Shown here in pieces: positions 1 through 9,367 of a DNA stretch of 64,000 nt. The translations under genes and the position numbers were made by a program. Position 1 is the first letter of the stretch. The number at the start of each line of letters is the position of its first letter. Source of the stretch: Ignavibacteriota bacterium. GTDB lineage: Bacteria > Bacteroidota > Ignavibacteria > UBA10030 > BY39. The notes under the pieces are model-generated. The model was not told where the DNA came from and made no database searches. It saw nothing but the letters and a program-made list of their open reading frames with translations. The DNA lies in NCBI GenBank assembly GCA_003327435.1, contig QOQV01000007.1:62001-126000 (forward strand), written 5' to 3'.

Positions 1-73
1 TATAGCTCGTCTGGCAGCAGCAAGAGCAGCACTATTAAACAAAGCTCCCAAAAAAGCCAAGAAAAACAAATAA
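1..73 (+). CDS. C-terminal end of an unidentified protein (partial, 5' end outside window)
   Basis: Reading from base 2, the frame stays open for 23 codons to a TAA at 71-73 and gives an Ala/Leu-rich then Lys-rich tail (ending APKKAKKNK). The composition looks like the basic tail of a nucleic-acid-binding or ribosome-associated protein, but the fragment is too short to name. It ends 18 bp before queA on the same strand, so the two are probably co-transcribed. Confidence 0.45.
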   Translation, partial: IARLAAARAALLNKAPKKAKKNK

Positions 74-91
74 TAAAATAGGATTCAGATT

Positions 92-1129
92 ATGAAACTA
101 TCAGATTTTAAGTATCCTCTGCCAAGGAATTTAATAGCAAAATATCCAGCGGCTCAGAGAGATGCATCCAAATTGATGGTCGTAAATCGTACAAACGAAA
201 CCATCGAAATTAAAAAGTTTTCTGATATCGTTGAATACTTTAAAAAGGGCGATGTTCTTGTGCTGAATGATACAAAAGTATTTCCTGCTCGTCTGTTCGG
301 AAGAAAGGAAAAAACAAATGCTAAAATTGAATTTCTATTACTTCGCGAACTGAACAAAGAAGAAAAGCTGTGGGATGTAATAGTTGAACCAGCCCGCAAG
401 GTGAGAATTGGTAATAAAGTGTACTTCGACGATGGCCGTCTTGTATGCGAAATTGTTGATAACACCACTTCAAGAGGCAGAACAATCAGGTTTATTACAA
501 ACGAAGACCTCTATAAAATATTTGAGAGAATTGGCTATATGCCATTACCGCACTACATCAAACGTGAATCAGAAGAACTTGACAAACAAAGATATCAAAC
601 TGTATATGCAAAAAATGTTGGTTCGGTGGCAGCTCCTACAGCCGGGTTACATTTTACGAAAAAATTGCTATCACAAATCGAAAATAAAGGTGTTAAAATT
701 GCATATGTTACTTTACATATTGGACTTGGTACTTTTAGGAAAGTTGAAGTGGAAGATCTATCAAAGCATAAAATGGATTCTGAATATTTTGAGATTAGTG
801 AAGCAACTGCAAAAACAATCAACAAGACCATTGAAAATAAAGGTAATGTTTTTGTATGCGGGACTAGTACAGTGCGTGCTCTCGAATCTTCGGTCACAAC
901 TCAGGGTTTTGTTAAACCATTTAAAGGTTGGACCGATAAATTTATTTATCCCCCTTATAGCTTCAAAGTAGTAAATAAAATGATAACGAACTTTCACTTA
1001 CCAGAATCTACACTTTTAATGATGGTGTGTGCTTTTGGTGGATACGATCTTATTATGAATGCTTACAAGAAAGCCATCAAAGAGGGTTTGAGATTCTATA
1101 GTTACGGTGATGCTATGCTTATATTATAA
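92..1129 (+). CDS. queA: S-adenosylmethionine:tRNA ribosyltransferase-isomerase
   Basis: QueA transfers and isomerises the ribose of SAM onto 7-aminomethyl-7-deazaguanine at tRNA position 34, the penultimate step of queuosine synthesis in the cytoplasm. The 345-residue length is normal and the protein is collinear with the family from end to end. Recognisable segments are the N-terminal YPLP and LNDTKV blocks, the AAPTAGLHFT motif in the middle, HIGLGTF, and the C-terminal TNFHLPESTLLMMV block. The ATG at 92 gives the conserved N-terminus (MKLSDFKYPLP). ispD follows after 12 bp, suggesting one transcript. No tgt or queG lies in the window. Confidence 0.97.
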   Translation: MKLSDFKYPLPRNLIAKYPAAQRDASKLMVVNRTNETIEIKKFSDIVEYFKKGDVLVLNDTKVFPARLFGRKEKTNAKIEFLLLRELNKEEKLWDVIVEPARKVRIGNKVYFDDGRLVCEIVDNTTSRGRTIRFITNEDLYKIFERIGYMPLPHYIKRESEELDKQRYQTVYAKNVGSVAAPTAGLHFTKKLLSQIENKGVKIAYVTLHIGLGTFRKVEVEDLSKHKMDSEYFEISEATAKTINKTIENKGNVFVCGTSTVRALESSVTTQGFVKPFKGWTDKFIYPPYSFKVVNKMITNFHLPESTLLMMVCAFGGYDLIMNAYKKAIKEGLRFYSYGDAMLIL

Positions 1130-1141
1130 TTATCTTTCTGT

Positions 1142-1840
1142 ATGAACTTGAATGTTGTAACTATCATAGTCGCCGCTGGAATTGGTAAAAGATTCGGCGG
1201 CGACTTACCAAAACAATTCCTGAAGTTGAAGGACAAAACTATTCTTCAACTATCAATCGAAAAATTTTGTAATTCCAACAAAATCAGAAATATTATCGTT
1301 GTTGCTCATAAGGATTATTTATTAGAAACAAAACAAATTACAGACAAAATAAACACCACGATTACTATTCAAATTATAGAAGGAGGTAAAGAGCGACAGG
1401 ATTCAGTTTGGAATGGAATTCAAGAAGCAGTTAAATCTTCACCGGATATAATTTTAATTCACGATGCAGTCCGACCTTTTGTATCAAACGCACTTGTCGA
1501 TAAAATAATCGAAGCCTCGAAAACTTATAAAGCTGCAATACCAGCTATTCAAATAAAGGATACTGTTAAACTTAAAGAAGGGGATTTTTTTACTAAAACT
1601 TTAAATAGGGACACAATATTTGCAGTACAAACCCCTCAAGGCTTTGAAACCTCTTTGATTACTTCAGCATACAAGCAAGCATTCGATGAACAATATTATT
1701 CAACCGATGATGCCAATCTTGTAGAGAGATTGGGTATTAAGGTAAGATTCGTTGAGGGTGAACAAACAAACATCAAAATCACAACAAAAGAGGATTTTGA
1801 ACTTGCTCAATTTATGATATCCCAGTATGTCAATAAGTGA
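1142..1840 (+). CDS. ispD: 2-C-methyl-D-erythritol 4-phosphate cytidylyltransferase
   Basis: IspD makes CDP-ME from MEP and CTP, the third step of the non-mevalonate (MEP) isoprenoid pathway. The 232-residue protein carries the nucleotide-binding N-terminus AAGIGKRFGGDLPKQF (residues ~11-26), the HDAVRPFV block (~109), the KDTVK segment and TPQGF (~162), all typical of the family. The start lies 12 bp after the queA stop and has no obvious Shine-Dalgarno sequence, so translation may be coupled to queA. Downstream begins the repeat-rich intergenic region. ispF is not adjacent. Confidence 0.96.
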   Translation: MNLNVVTIIVAAGIGKRFGGDLPKQFLKLKDKTILQLSIEKFCNSNKIRNIIVVAHKDYLLETKQITDKINTTITIQIIEGGKERQDSVWNGIQEAVKSSPDIILIHDAVRPFVSNALVDKIIEASKTYKAAIPAIQIKDTVKLKEGDFFTKTLNRDTIFAVQTPQGFETSLITSAYKQAFDEQYYSTDDANLVERLGIKVRFVEGEQTNIKITTKEDFELAQFMISQYVNK

Positions 1841-2052
1841 TAATATTTTATTATCTTGTATTTGGAGATTTTAGGATTAAAAACTTTTTGATTTTAGATT
1901 ACTGGATTTTGCATTCTGTTTTTTGTTTTGGAGTAGTAGTGTTAAATAATTCAATTTTTAAGCCCATCTTTACTTTTTTTCATCGTGAGTTATAATCAGA
2001 TCCTTCTCCGCCAAAGGCGGACAGGTCCGCCAGAGGCGGATCAGCATGATAG

Positions 2053-2109
2053 TTCGGCTTTGTCTTTCTGAGTGAGTCCGTCGAAAGACGAACGAACGAA
2101 GAATCTGAC
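2053..2109 (+). repeat. 57-bp direct repeat, copy 1
   Basis: Copy 1 begins TTCGGCTTTGTCTTT and ends AAGAATCTGAC, and contains a perfect 4-bp stem with a GAAA tetraloop (2079-2090). Confidence 0.8.
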
Positions 2110-2201
2110 TGAAGCACTGTCAGATGTTTCGCTTCGCTTGTGGTTTATAGTCAGATCCTTCACTTCGTTCAGGATGACATTAGAGGTGGAGCGGATGACA
2201 A

Positions 2202-2258
2202 TTCGGCTTTGTCTTTATGAGTGAGTCCATCGAAAGACGAACGAACGAAGAATCTGAC
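2202..2258 (+). repeat. 57-bp direct repeat, copy 2
   Basis: Identical to the copy at 2053-2109 except for two substitutions, one of which (G to A in the left arm of the small hairpin) breaks a base pair. The two copies start 149 bp apart. Confidence 0.8.
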
Positions 2259-2366
2259 GAATACTTGGTTCTCATTCTGAACGAGTCCGTCGATAGACGA
2301 ATGAGTCAAGAATCTGATTGAGAGTAGTCAGATCCTTCGCTGGCGCTCAACATGACAGGAAACTAC

Positions 2367-2406
2367 AAGCCGATTCCTTCCATCAACAGGTGGAAAAAAT
2401 CGGCTT
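2367..2406 (-). terminator. Probable transcription terminator or hairpin after the 2432-6229 gene
   Basis: A 9-bp stem, AAGCCGATT (2367-2375) with AATCGGCTT (2398-2406), continues after a 2x2 internal loop into an inner 5-bp stem, TTCCA (2378-2382) with TGGAA (2391-2395). It lies 25 bp beyond the stop codon of the minus-strand T9SS gene. The U-rich tail on the minus strand is weak, so termination is inferred from position and structure. Confidence 0.5.
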
Positions 2407-2431
2407 AAAATCTTAAATCGCAAATCAAAAA

Positions 2432-5400
2432 TTACTTCATCAGCAGCATCTTCTTCACCGATGTGAAGTTACCTGCCTGCAACTTGTAGAAGTAAACTCC
2501 ACTTGGTTGTGAGCTTGCATCCCAGCTGACTTCATAATAGCCAGCTTCTTTATACTCGTTCAAAAGTGTTGACACTTCACGACCAAGTACATCATAAACC
2601 TTCAGAGTTACAAAGCCCGGCTCTGGTAATGCATAACCGATAACTGTTTTAAAATTAAAGGGATTAGGATAATTATGATGCAATGAATAATGTTCTGGAA
2701 TACCTTCTTTAAACGACAATTTCAAATATAACCCATCATTCTTTAATTCATCAATATTAAACCTACCAGAATTAACTAAAACATATTTACTGTTATCGGA
2801 AATTAATTCAACTGTTAATTTAGCATCTTTTATATTATAATCTATCTTAATAGGATATATTAAATTGTTTAATTGAATCTTGTAAACGAAAATTTTATTT
2901 TCTTCTTTTGAGTAGGTTTGTATTAATTGATTATTTGAAAATCTTATATCAACCTGATCCGGCGATATTGGTGGACCTTCAAAATTGATATTTTGATATT
3001 TATTTCCATCACCAAAGTATAACTTTTGAGATCTCTTTAATTTATCTGTAATGATGATGTAATTAAAATTGTCTAAAATGTTTTCTAAAAGAACATTTTT
3101 ACTGTAACCAATATATGATCCTATTGTTAGAATCGTGTCCTTCGTCATTTTTATCCAGTACCCTTTACCTGGAACTATACTTGTAGCAATATGATAACCA
3201 CCTGAATAACCATAAACCAGACTACTGATTCCTGAGCCATAAGGAACAGGTACTTCAGTATCGACCGAACCAATTAAATTCCAACCCTCTTTTACAAGCA
3301 CAGATATAGAGCTCATTTTGTAACCTGTTATAGGTTGTTTTAGAGCATCAGGAAATTTTGTCCAGTACCCCTTACCTGGGGTAAGAGTGTCACAATAAAT
3401 ATATCCAGCATCATATTCAAAAGTTGTTCCCGGCACAGCGGTTGGGAAAAGATTTAATACATAATTATTTGTTCGAGCAACTGGAACAGATATTAGGTTC
3501 CACCTTGCATCTATTGAAACCGTATCAGTTATTTGAACAAGCGGCGCATTGAGACCACCAGATAAAAGTACAATATTTCCCATATTTGATCCGGCTATAA
3601 TCTCAAAACTATTATTCTGATCAATATCTGGTACGATTGAAACTTCACGGGTTTGGAGTGTTTCACCAAACATATATGTACCAAGAGTAGAACCATTATT
3701 TCCTTTAACAATTATCACTCCTTGATACTGTGATGCAATTACTACTTCATCATATCCGTCACCATCGAGATCCGGGCAACTTGCAATTCCCATTGTATTT
3801 CCAGTTGGAAGTGACCATAATATTTCCCCGTTTGCACCATTGAGACACCACGTTCCATTTCCTAATAGTGAAGCAACAACTTCGTCTATGCCATCGTTAT
3901 TCACATCTTTTAATCTTGCAAACTGCGTTACGCATCCATTAGGAATTCCACCGGTATACTGTATCCATTTCTGATTACCTGTTCTTCCATCTAACCTGAC
4001 AATTGGTCCCCAGAAGGCACTCACAATAATATCTGGAGGTTGACCAGCTACTGGCAATAATAAGATCTCTTTTGCTCCACCTGTACTGGGGTCAAAGGGA
4101 TAGACCCATAATGTTCCACCATTTAATCCACTTAATGCAAATACCATATAAACAGGTTCACCAACTGTAGCAATTACATCAGGACAACCGTCGTTATTTA
4201 AATCATCCGTAGAAGATACAGCGTGTGTAAATCCACCTAAGAAATATTGCCAAATTATATTGCCATTTACACCATTGAAGAGATAGGCACTACGTCTACC
4301 AGCCACTCCACCACTTTGCGACGCACTGGCAACCGCCACAACATCAGGTATACCATCATCATTAAAATCTCTTGCTGCATCTACACCTGTAAAATCTCCC
4401 AGTCCAAAGCTATCGGGGTGATCAGTACCAAACGCCCATAGTATTTGCCCAGTTTTTCCACTTAATGCATAAACTCTTTCATTCCCACCACCTGTTCCAA
4501 TTACAATATCATTATAACCATCATTATTTAAATCACTTGCCACAGCAAGGGCTTTTTGATAAGAATAATCTCCAGTAGTACCAATGGTTCCAGCACTATA
4601 ACTGGAAATATATGTGTTGAAGGACCATATAGAGTCATTATCAACTGACGCGTTGCCGTTCAAAGCCATTGTCCAATAATTTTCTGTAGATATTATAATA
4701 TCTGGTTTTCCATCTCCTGTAATGTCGTTGATTGCACGCACTGCTTTTACAGTACGATATGTATTCGAAACTGGATGATCTGGAACAGAATAATTCCAGA
4801 AAGGAGTTGCGATAGGCAATGACGTTGCATCCCCAACACCTGTAAGTACTATTTTGGCTTCAGCTGAATTATGTGCATTACTGATTATTTTTAATGTGTC
4901 TATTTTATCCCCCGAACTTTTAGGATTAAACCATACATTTATTATTTTTGAACTCACTGGATTAATTAATATTGGAAACATCTGTGGATCAATATAGAAA
5001 TCGAATGTTTTGGTATTAATTGAAGATATGATTAACTGCTGAGATCCAAGATTTTCAATTTTCAATTTCCAGATATTTGTGCTATGTGTTCTTCTAGTTC
5101 CATAATCTATTATTGATGGGACCTGAATATACGGAGGAGGATACATACCTTTTCCTGTTAATCTTATAATCTGTTCTGGCTTTGTTATGTCATTATGATA
5201 GATGACAATTTGTGCCGTATCAATACCATAAAATGTGGGTTTGAACTTAATGTTAAAGAAATAATTTACACCATTTGGAATCGCCATAGGAGTAGTAATA
5301 TCAACATAATAATTATTTGAATAATTAATTTTTACACTATCAATAATTAAAGTATCAGTTCCTACGCTTTGAATCTGCCCTTGAATTTGCAAACTATCGC

Positions 5401-6229
5401 CCATTGCAACCCAACTAAAATCAAAAAACTTGTTTGGAACATTTATAGCAGGAGTACCTGCACCTCCCAAATCATATTTATATAAAACTTTTGTTGTGCC
5501 ACCACCAACTGGTCTTGCAATTAACCACAAGTATTTTCCATCAAATGTTAAACCTGTAGGATTAGAATCAACATTAGGTGGCTCAGGCATTTGAATAGTT
5601 TTAAGCGTGTCCCTTCGCTCAAGATCATAAACATAAATAAGGTTTTTATTAGGTTCACTCGAAAAGATATCCATAACATAATATAAATATTGGCCATCGA
5701 AAGCAACACCCTGCGGTTGATCTCCAATCGTTTGAATACTATCAACGATTGTTTTTGTATTCCAGTTAATCCGGTACAATTTACCAGGATTAGGATAATA
5801 TTGTGATATCCATAAATGAGTACCATCCCAGGCAGCACCTCCAAGGTAGCGTGCTGGACTGTTGAATCGAATTGAATCAATAACAATCCCAAACTTAGAA
5901 ATTTTTATCACGGTACAAAAAGATGTATATCTGCGAACATAATAAAAATTCTGTCCATCATATGCTAAACCCTGACTTGAACTCAACCCTGTACTTAAAC
6001 TATCAACAACTTCACCATTCATGTTCAATCGATAAATATAGCCTTGATTAGAACCTGTACTGGTACTACTTGTAATGTAAAGCGAGATAGAATCGGCAGC
6101 CAATCCATATGCAGAGTTCCAGAAAGTTGTGTTAGGTAATGGTATGGTTTGAATAATAGTTTGACTGTAGAGTGGCATTATTAATAAAAATGAAAAGACC
6201 AAAGGCAAAAGATAGTAAGCTTTTTTCAT
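2432..6229 (-). CDS. T9SS-exported protein: beta-propeller, ASPM/Hydin-like modules, FG-GAP repeats, sorting domain
   Basis: This 1265-residue protein starts with a signal peptide (residues 1-22, ending LYSQ). Next come a propeller-like region (~25-260), two choice-of-anchor-D/ASPM-Hydin-type beta modules (~266-360 and ~376-465), and at least seven FG-GAP/VCBS-type Ca-binding loops of the DxNxDGxxDxV pattern (~498-870). Two copies of a GWNLIS...GYWxK module follow (~906-1025), and the protein ends in a type A T9SS sorting domain (~1180-1265, with NYPNPFN and PSGVYFYKL). It is presumably moved to the cell surface or medium by T9SS. An adhesive or binding role is possible, but no catalytic motif is visible and the substrate is unknown. 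A GGGGAT Shine-Dalgarno-like sequence precedes the ATG. The gene is monocistronic and convergent with ispD. Confidence 0.85.
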   Translation of the reverse strand: MKKAYYLLPLVFSFLLIMPLYSQTIIQTIPLPNTTFWNSAYGLAADSISLYITSSTSTGSNQGYIYRLNMNGEVVDSLSTGLSSSQGLAYDGQNFYYVRRYTSFCTVIKISKFGIVIDSIRFNSPARYLGGAAWDGTHLWISQYYPNPGKLYRINWNTKTIVDSIQTIGDQPQGVAFDGQYLYYVMDIFSSEPNKNLIYVYDLERRDTLKTIQMPEPPNVDSNPTGLTFDGKYLWLIARPVGGGTTKVLYKYDLGGAGTPAINVPNKFFDFSWVAMGDSLQIQGQIQSVGTDTLIIDSVKINYSNNYYVDITTPMAIPNGVNYFFNIKFKPTFYGIDTAQIVIYHNDITKPEQIIRLTGKGMYPPPYIQVPSIIDYGTRRTHSTNIWKLKIENLGSQQLIISSINTKTFDFYIDPQMFPILINPVSSKIINVWFNPKSSGDKIDTLKIISNAHNSAEAKIVLTGVGDATSLPIATPFWNYSVPDHPVSNTYRTVKAVRAINDITGDGKPDIIISTENYWTMALNGNASVDNDSIWSFNTYISSYSAGTIGTTGDYSYQKALAVASDLNNDGYNDIVIGTGGGNERVYALSGKTGQILWAFGTDHPDSFGLGDFTGVDAARDFNDDGIPDVVAVASASQSGGVAGRRSAYLFNGVNGNIIWQYFLGGFTHAVSSTDDLNNDGCPDVIATVGEPVYMVFALSGLNGGTLWVYPFDPSTGGAKEILLLPVAGQPPDIIVSAFWGPIVRLDGRTGNQKWIQYTGGIPNGCVTQFARLKDVNNDGIDEVVASLLGNGTWCLNGANGEILWSLPTGNTMGIASCPDLDGDGYDEVVIASQYQGVIIVKGNNGSTLGTYMFGETLQTREVSIVPDIDQNNSFEIIAGSNMGNIVLLSGGLNAPLVQITDTVSIDARWNLISVPVARTNNYVLNLFPTAVPGTTFEYDAGYIYCDTLTPGKGYWTKFPDALKQPITGYKMSSISVLVKEGWNLIGSVDTEVPVPYGSGISSLVYGYSGGYHIATSIVPGKGYWIKMTKDTILTIGSYIGYSKNVLLENILDNFNYIIITDKLKRSQKLYFGDGNKYQNINFEGPPISPDQVDIRFSNNQLIQTYSKEENKIFVYKIQLNNLIYPIKIDYNIKDAKLTVELISDNSKYVLVNSGRFNIDELKNDGLYLKLSFKEGIPEHYSLHHNYPNPFNFKTVIGYALPEPGFVTLKVYDVLGREVSTLLNEYKEAGYYEVSWDASSQPSGVYFYKLQAGNFTSVKKMLLMK

Positions 6230-6563
6230 AATAATCCCCTTTCTAAAAATTTAATGATAAAACAAACTTTAGAAAAACAAAATGCTTAGTAAAAATTGAT
6301 AATTATAATCTTCTATGCAAAAATCTATAAACCGTTGGTTTCCGCTACTATAAATGCTTGGGTGAGTATAATTTAAAATTTTCATTAACTTTGTATCTTG
6401 AAGAATTACTTACACAAATAATATATGATATTTAATATATAAAATCAACTGAAATTTTACCGAAAGACTGTTATATACCTTTTGTAACTTTTTAGTATTA
6501 TTCTTATATTTTTAAAAAATTAAATTTTCATACTAACCACATAACCTCAAAATATTACAAAAT
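6230..6563. other. Divergent intergenic region between the T9SS gene and lon
   Basis: This 334-bp, very AT-rich gap separates divergent genes. The only element I can support is the lon promoter at 6482-6510. I found no convincing promoter for the minus-strand gene, no hairpin with a T-tract and no small ORF. Confidence 0.4.
6482..6510 (+). promoter_or_regulatory. Predicted lon promoter
   Basis: TTGTAA (6482-6487), a 17-bp spacer and TATATT (6505-6510). A start near 6517 would leave a leader of about 47 nt before the lon ATG. The same -10 hexamer recurs in front of several other genes in this window. No heat-shock (CIRCE) inverted repeat is visible. Confidence 0.5.
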
Positions 6564-8927
6564 ATGATAGAACAAGAGTTTGACATATCAACCCAGGATA
6601 CCATACCCGAAATTCTTCCAATACTGCCACTGAGAGATGTAGTAATTTTCCCTTATATGACATTTCCAGTGCTTGTTGGAAGAGAATCTTCACTTAAAGC
6701 AGCAAATACAGCTTATTCACAAAGCAAGTATATTTTTGTCACAGCACAAAAAAATCCTCAAATAGAAGAACCAAAACAAGAGGATATTTATCATACAGGT
6801 ACTGTTGCACGGATAAAGCAACTTCTAAAACTTCCGAATGGTCTATTAAAAGTACTGGTTGAAGGAGTTGAGCAAGCCGTTATAAAAGAATTTGTACCAA
6901 ATGAAGATTTTCTGCAGGCAAAAGTTCAGATAATGGTCCCAAAATATGAAACCAATCTTGAGCTGGATGCGCTTGTTCGTCATTCATTTAATCTTTTTAA
7001 TGAATATGTAAATTTAAATAAGAACATACCTGTTGAAGTTCTAAACTATTACGACAAACTCTCTACACCGGTAGAAAAACTTTATTTTATAGCGGCAAAT
7101 ATTATTCAAAAAGTTGAAGCAAAACAAAAAATTCTTGAGGAATTTGATATCAAAGAACAATACTTCGCATTGATTCGACTTCTGAATTCAGAGATAGATG
7201 TACTTAAAATTGGAAGAGATCTTGATATGAAACTTCACGACAATATACAGAAGTCGCAAAGGAAATTTCTCATACAGGAACAAATTCGAATTTTACAGGA
7301 AGAACTTGGTGAGGAGGAAACATCCCCTGAGCTTGTTAAACTGAAGAACCAGATTGAACAGGCAAAGATGCCTAAAGAAGTTTACGAAAAAGCAATGGAA
7401 GAATTCGAGAAACTCCGTAAAACTCCACCACAATCACCTGAATCAACGGTAATCAGAAACTATCTTGATTGGATGATTAATGTCCCCTGGTATAAAAAAA
7501 CAGAAGACAACCTGGATGTAACTCACGTTCAGAAAATTCTGGATGAGGATCATTACGGGCTCGAGAAGCCAAAGGAGAGAATTCTTGAACATATCGCAGT
7601 ATTGAATCTCGTGAAAGAAATGCGTGGTCAAATTTTGTGTTTTGTTGGACCTCCTGGTGTAGGGAAAACTTCACTTGGTAAATCTATTGCCAGAGCACTT
7701 GGTAGAAAATTTGTTCGTATTTCACTTGGTGGTGTTCGGGATGAAGCAGAGATTAGAGGCCACCGCCGAACCTATATCGGCTCAATGCCCGGTAAAATTA
7801 TTCAATCAATGAGAAGAGCCGGTGTCATAAATCCGATCATCCTGATGGATGAAGTGGATAAAATGAGTATGGATTTCAGAGGCGATCCATCAGCAGCCTT
7901 ACTTGAAGTGCTCGACCCTGAACAAAATTGCACATTCAATGATCATTACTTAGATGTTGACTATGATTTGTCCAAAGTTATGTTTATAACTACCGCAAAT
8001 GTACAACATAATATTCCGTTACCACTTCAGGATCGTATGGAAATAATCGAACTACCCGGGTATCTGGATTATGATAAGCGAGAAATTGTAAAGCGGCATC
8101 TTATACCAAAACAATTGAAAGAACACGGCCTTAACGAACAGAATATAGCTTTTACCGATAAGGCAATTAACAAAATAATCAGACAATACACGAGAGAAGC
8201 AGGTGTGAGAAATGTTGAACGAGAAATTGCATCAATAATGAGAAAAGCTGCAAAAGAAATTGTTCTTGGTAAAGAGCAGAAGAAAAATTTCATCAAAATA
8301 GATGAAAAGAAAGTAGAAGAATATCTCGGAGTTCCTCGCTTCCGAGAAAGAAAAACAACCAGAGAAAATCAAATTGGTTCTGTTGTTGGACTTGCATGGA
8401 CAAGTGTGGGCGGAGAAATTCTCAATGTTGATGCCACAATTATGCCTGGTTCAGAACGACTTACACTAACAGGTAAATTAGGTGAGGTTATGAAAGAATC
8501 GGCACAGGCTGCTCTCTCATACATCCGCTCAAATACAAAATTGATGGGCGTACCTGAAGATTTCTATAAAAACAGAGAAATTCACATTCATCTTCCAGAA
8601 GGTGCTATACCAAAAGACGGACCTTCCGCTGGATTGGCAATGACGATGGCAATTGTATCGGCAGCTACAAACAGACCCGCACGCTCGGATGTAGCTATGA
8701 CAGGCGAAATTACATTAAGAGGCAATGTATTACCAATCGGTGGCTTAAACGAAAAACTCCTCGCCGCACAAAGAAGCGGTATCAAGACCGTGCTTATACC
8801 TTTTGAAAACGAAAAAGATTTAGCTGAAATACCTGAAAAAGTGAAGAACGGCTTGAAAATTATTCCTATCAAAAAAATTGAAGAGGCACTTCCATATGTT
8901 TTTGGCAAAAAAAATAAGCGTTCTTAA
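6564..8927 (+). CDS. lon: ATP-dependent protease La (Lon)
   Basis: Lon is a cytoplasmic AAA+ serine protease that degrades misfolded and regulatory proteins. The 787-residue protein shows the N-terminal LON substrate domain (~15-205), a coiled-coil linker, an AAA+ module with Walker A GPPGVGKTS and Walker B ILMDEVDK (~350-550), and the C-terminal protease domain. The catalytic Ser is S688 in PKDGPSAG and the Lys is K731 in GGLNEK; their 43-residue spacing equals that of E. coli Lon. All key residues are present. The ATG start has no strong Shine-Dalgarno sequence. The 3' end overlaps the convergent AlaX-like gene by 4 nt, with no terminator in between. Confidence 0.97.
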   Translation: MIEQEFDISTQDTIPEILPILPLRDVVIFPYMTFPVLVGRESSLKAANTAYSQSKYIFVTAQKNPQIEEPKQEDIYHTGTVARIKQLLKLPNGLLKVLVEGVEQAVIKEFVPNEDFLQAKVQIMVPKYETNLELDALVRHSFNLFNEYVNLNKNIPVEVLNYYDKLSTPVEKLYFIAANIIQKVEAKQKILEEFDIKEQYFALIRLLNSEIDVLKIGRDLDMKLHDNIQKSQRKFLIQEQIRILQEELGEEETSPELVKLKNQIEQAKMPKEVYEKAMEEFEKLRKTPPQSPESTVIRNYLDWMINVPWYKKTEDNLDVTHVQKILDEDHYGLEKPKERILEHIAVLNLVKEMRGQILCFVGPPGVGKTSLGKSIARALGRKFVRISLGGVRDEAEIRGHRRTYIGSMPGKIIQSMRRAGVINPIILMDEVDKMSMDFRGDPSAALLEVLDPEQNCTFNDHYLDVDYDLSKVMFITTANVQHNIPLPLQDRMEIIELPGYLDYDKREIVKRHLIPKQLKEHGLNEQNIAFTDKAINKIIRQYTREAGVRNVEREIASIMRKAAKEIVLGKEQKKNFIKIDEKKVEEYLGVPRFRERKTTRENQIGSVVGLAWTSVGGEILNVDATIMPGSERLTLTGKLGEVMKESAQAALSYIRSNTKLMGVPEDFYKNREIHIHLPEGAIPKDGPSAGLAMTMAIVSAATNRPARSDVAMTGEITLRGNVLPIGGLNEKLLAAQRSGIKTVLIPFENEKDLAEIPEKVKNGLKIIPIKKIEEALPYVFGKKNKRS

Positions 8928-9367
8928 CTATCTTTACCAAGCTTAAATCTTAAGCGCAATAAATTGTTACTATAACTGCTGGAAATTATTTTAAACTTTC
9001 CGATTTCAGCTGTTGATTTTACATGTACTCCACTGCAAGGGCAGGAATCGTAATCGCCAATATGAATTATTCTTATTCTATCTCCAGCATCTTCCGGTAA
9101 CTTGCTCAGATTATACCTGCTTTCTGCTTCTTCGCGACTTATAAACTCCTCCCTAACAGGAAGATTTTGATTTATAATTTCGTTAACTCTTTTTTCTATT
9201 TCAGATATCTCTTCAGGAGATATCTCCCGATTGAACTTATAATCTATTCTGGATTTTTTCTTTTCGATATGCGCATTAACGCATCTGCCACAGTTATACA
9301 TTCTCACCATTGTCTGGTTCAAAATATGCTCGGCAGAATGCATTGATGGATCGTAATCTTTTGGCAT
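8924..9367 (-). CDS. AlaX-like stand-alone tRNA-editing domain protein
   Basis: This 147-residue protein matches the second additional domain (SAD) of alanyl/threonyl-tRNA synthetases, the domain that hydrolyses mischarged tRNA. The zinc-binding signature is complete: HSAEH gives H10 and H14, and CSGVH gives C111 and H115. Free-standing versions (AlaX) clear Ser- or Gly-tRNA(Ala) in trans. It lacks the glycine-rich beta-barrel domain of longer AlaX-M types, so it is nearer the short AlaX-S size class. Which mischarged tRNA it acts on cannot be told from sequence. Its stop codon shares the palindrome TTAA (8924-8927) with the lon stop, so the two transcripts must overlap. An extra pair of cysteines (NCGRC, ~26-29) could add a metal site. 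Confidence 0.85.
   Translation of the reverse strand: MPKDYDPSMHSAEHILNQTMVRMYNCGRCVNAHIEKKKSRIDYKFNREISPEEISEIEKRVNEIINQNLPVREEFISREEAESRYNLSKLPEDAGDRIRIIHIGDYDSCPCSGVHVKSTAEIGKFKIISSSYSNNLLRLRFKLGKDS

Larger units (their letters stand above)
1841..2431. repeat. Intergenic cluster of short palindromes and direct repeats
   Basis: No gene is visible in this 591-bp gap between the convergent ispD and T9SS genes. It holds (a) two 15-bp palindromes of the form TCCGCC-AnA-GGCGGA at 2007-2021 and 2026-2040; (b) a 57-bp direct repeat at 2053-2109 and 2202-2258 that differs at two positions, with a degraded third copy around 2267-2318; (c) AGATCCTTC units at about 1998, 2153 and 2330, which are inverted relative to the GAATCTGAC ends of the direct repeats. 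The 57-bp unit contains a small hairpin CGTC-GAAA-GACG (2079-2090). The sequence is richer in G+C than its surroundings and looks like a dispersed non-coding repeat family rather than a gene. Confidence 0.75.

Noticed and set aside
408-971. 187-residue ORF inside queA in another frame
   Set aside because: The product has no recognisable family, and queA itself is full length and conserved across the whole segment.
1996-2358. Repeat cluster considered as a CRISPR array
   Set aside because: Copies are few, of unequal length, irregularly spaced and degraded; there are no uniform spacers and no cas genes.
5548-5892. 114-residue ORF in another frame within the first T9SS gene
   Set aside because: Same strand but different frame from a well-supported propeller-coding region; no ribosome site or family match.
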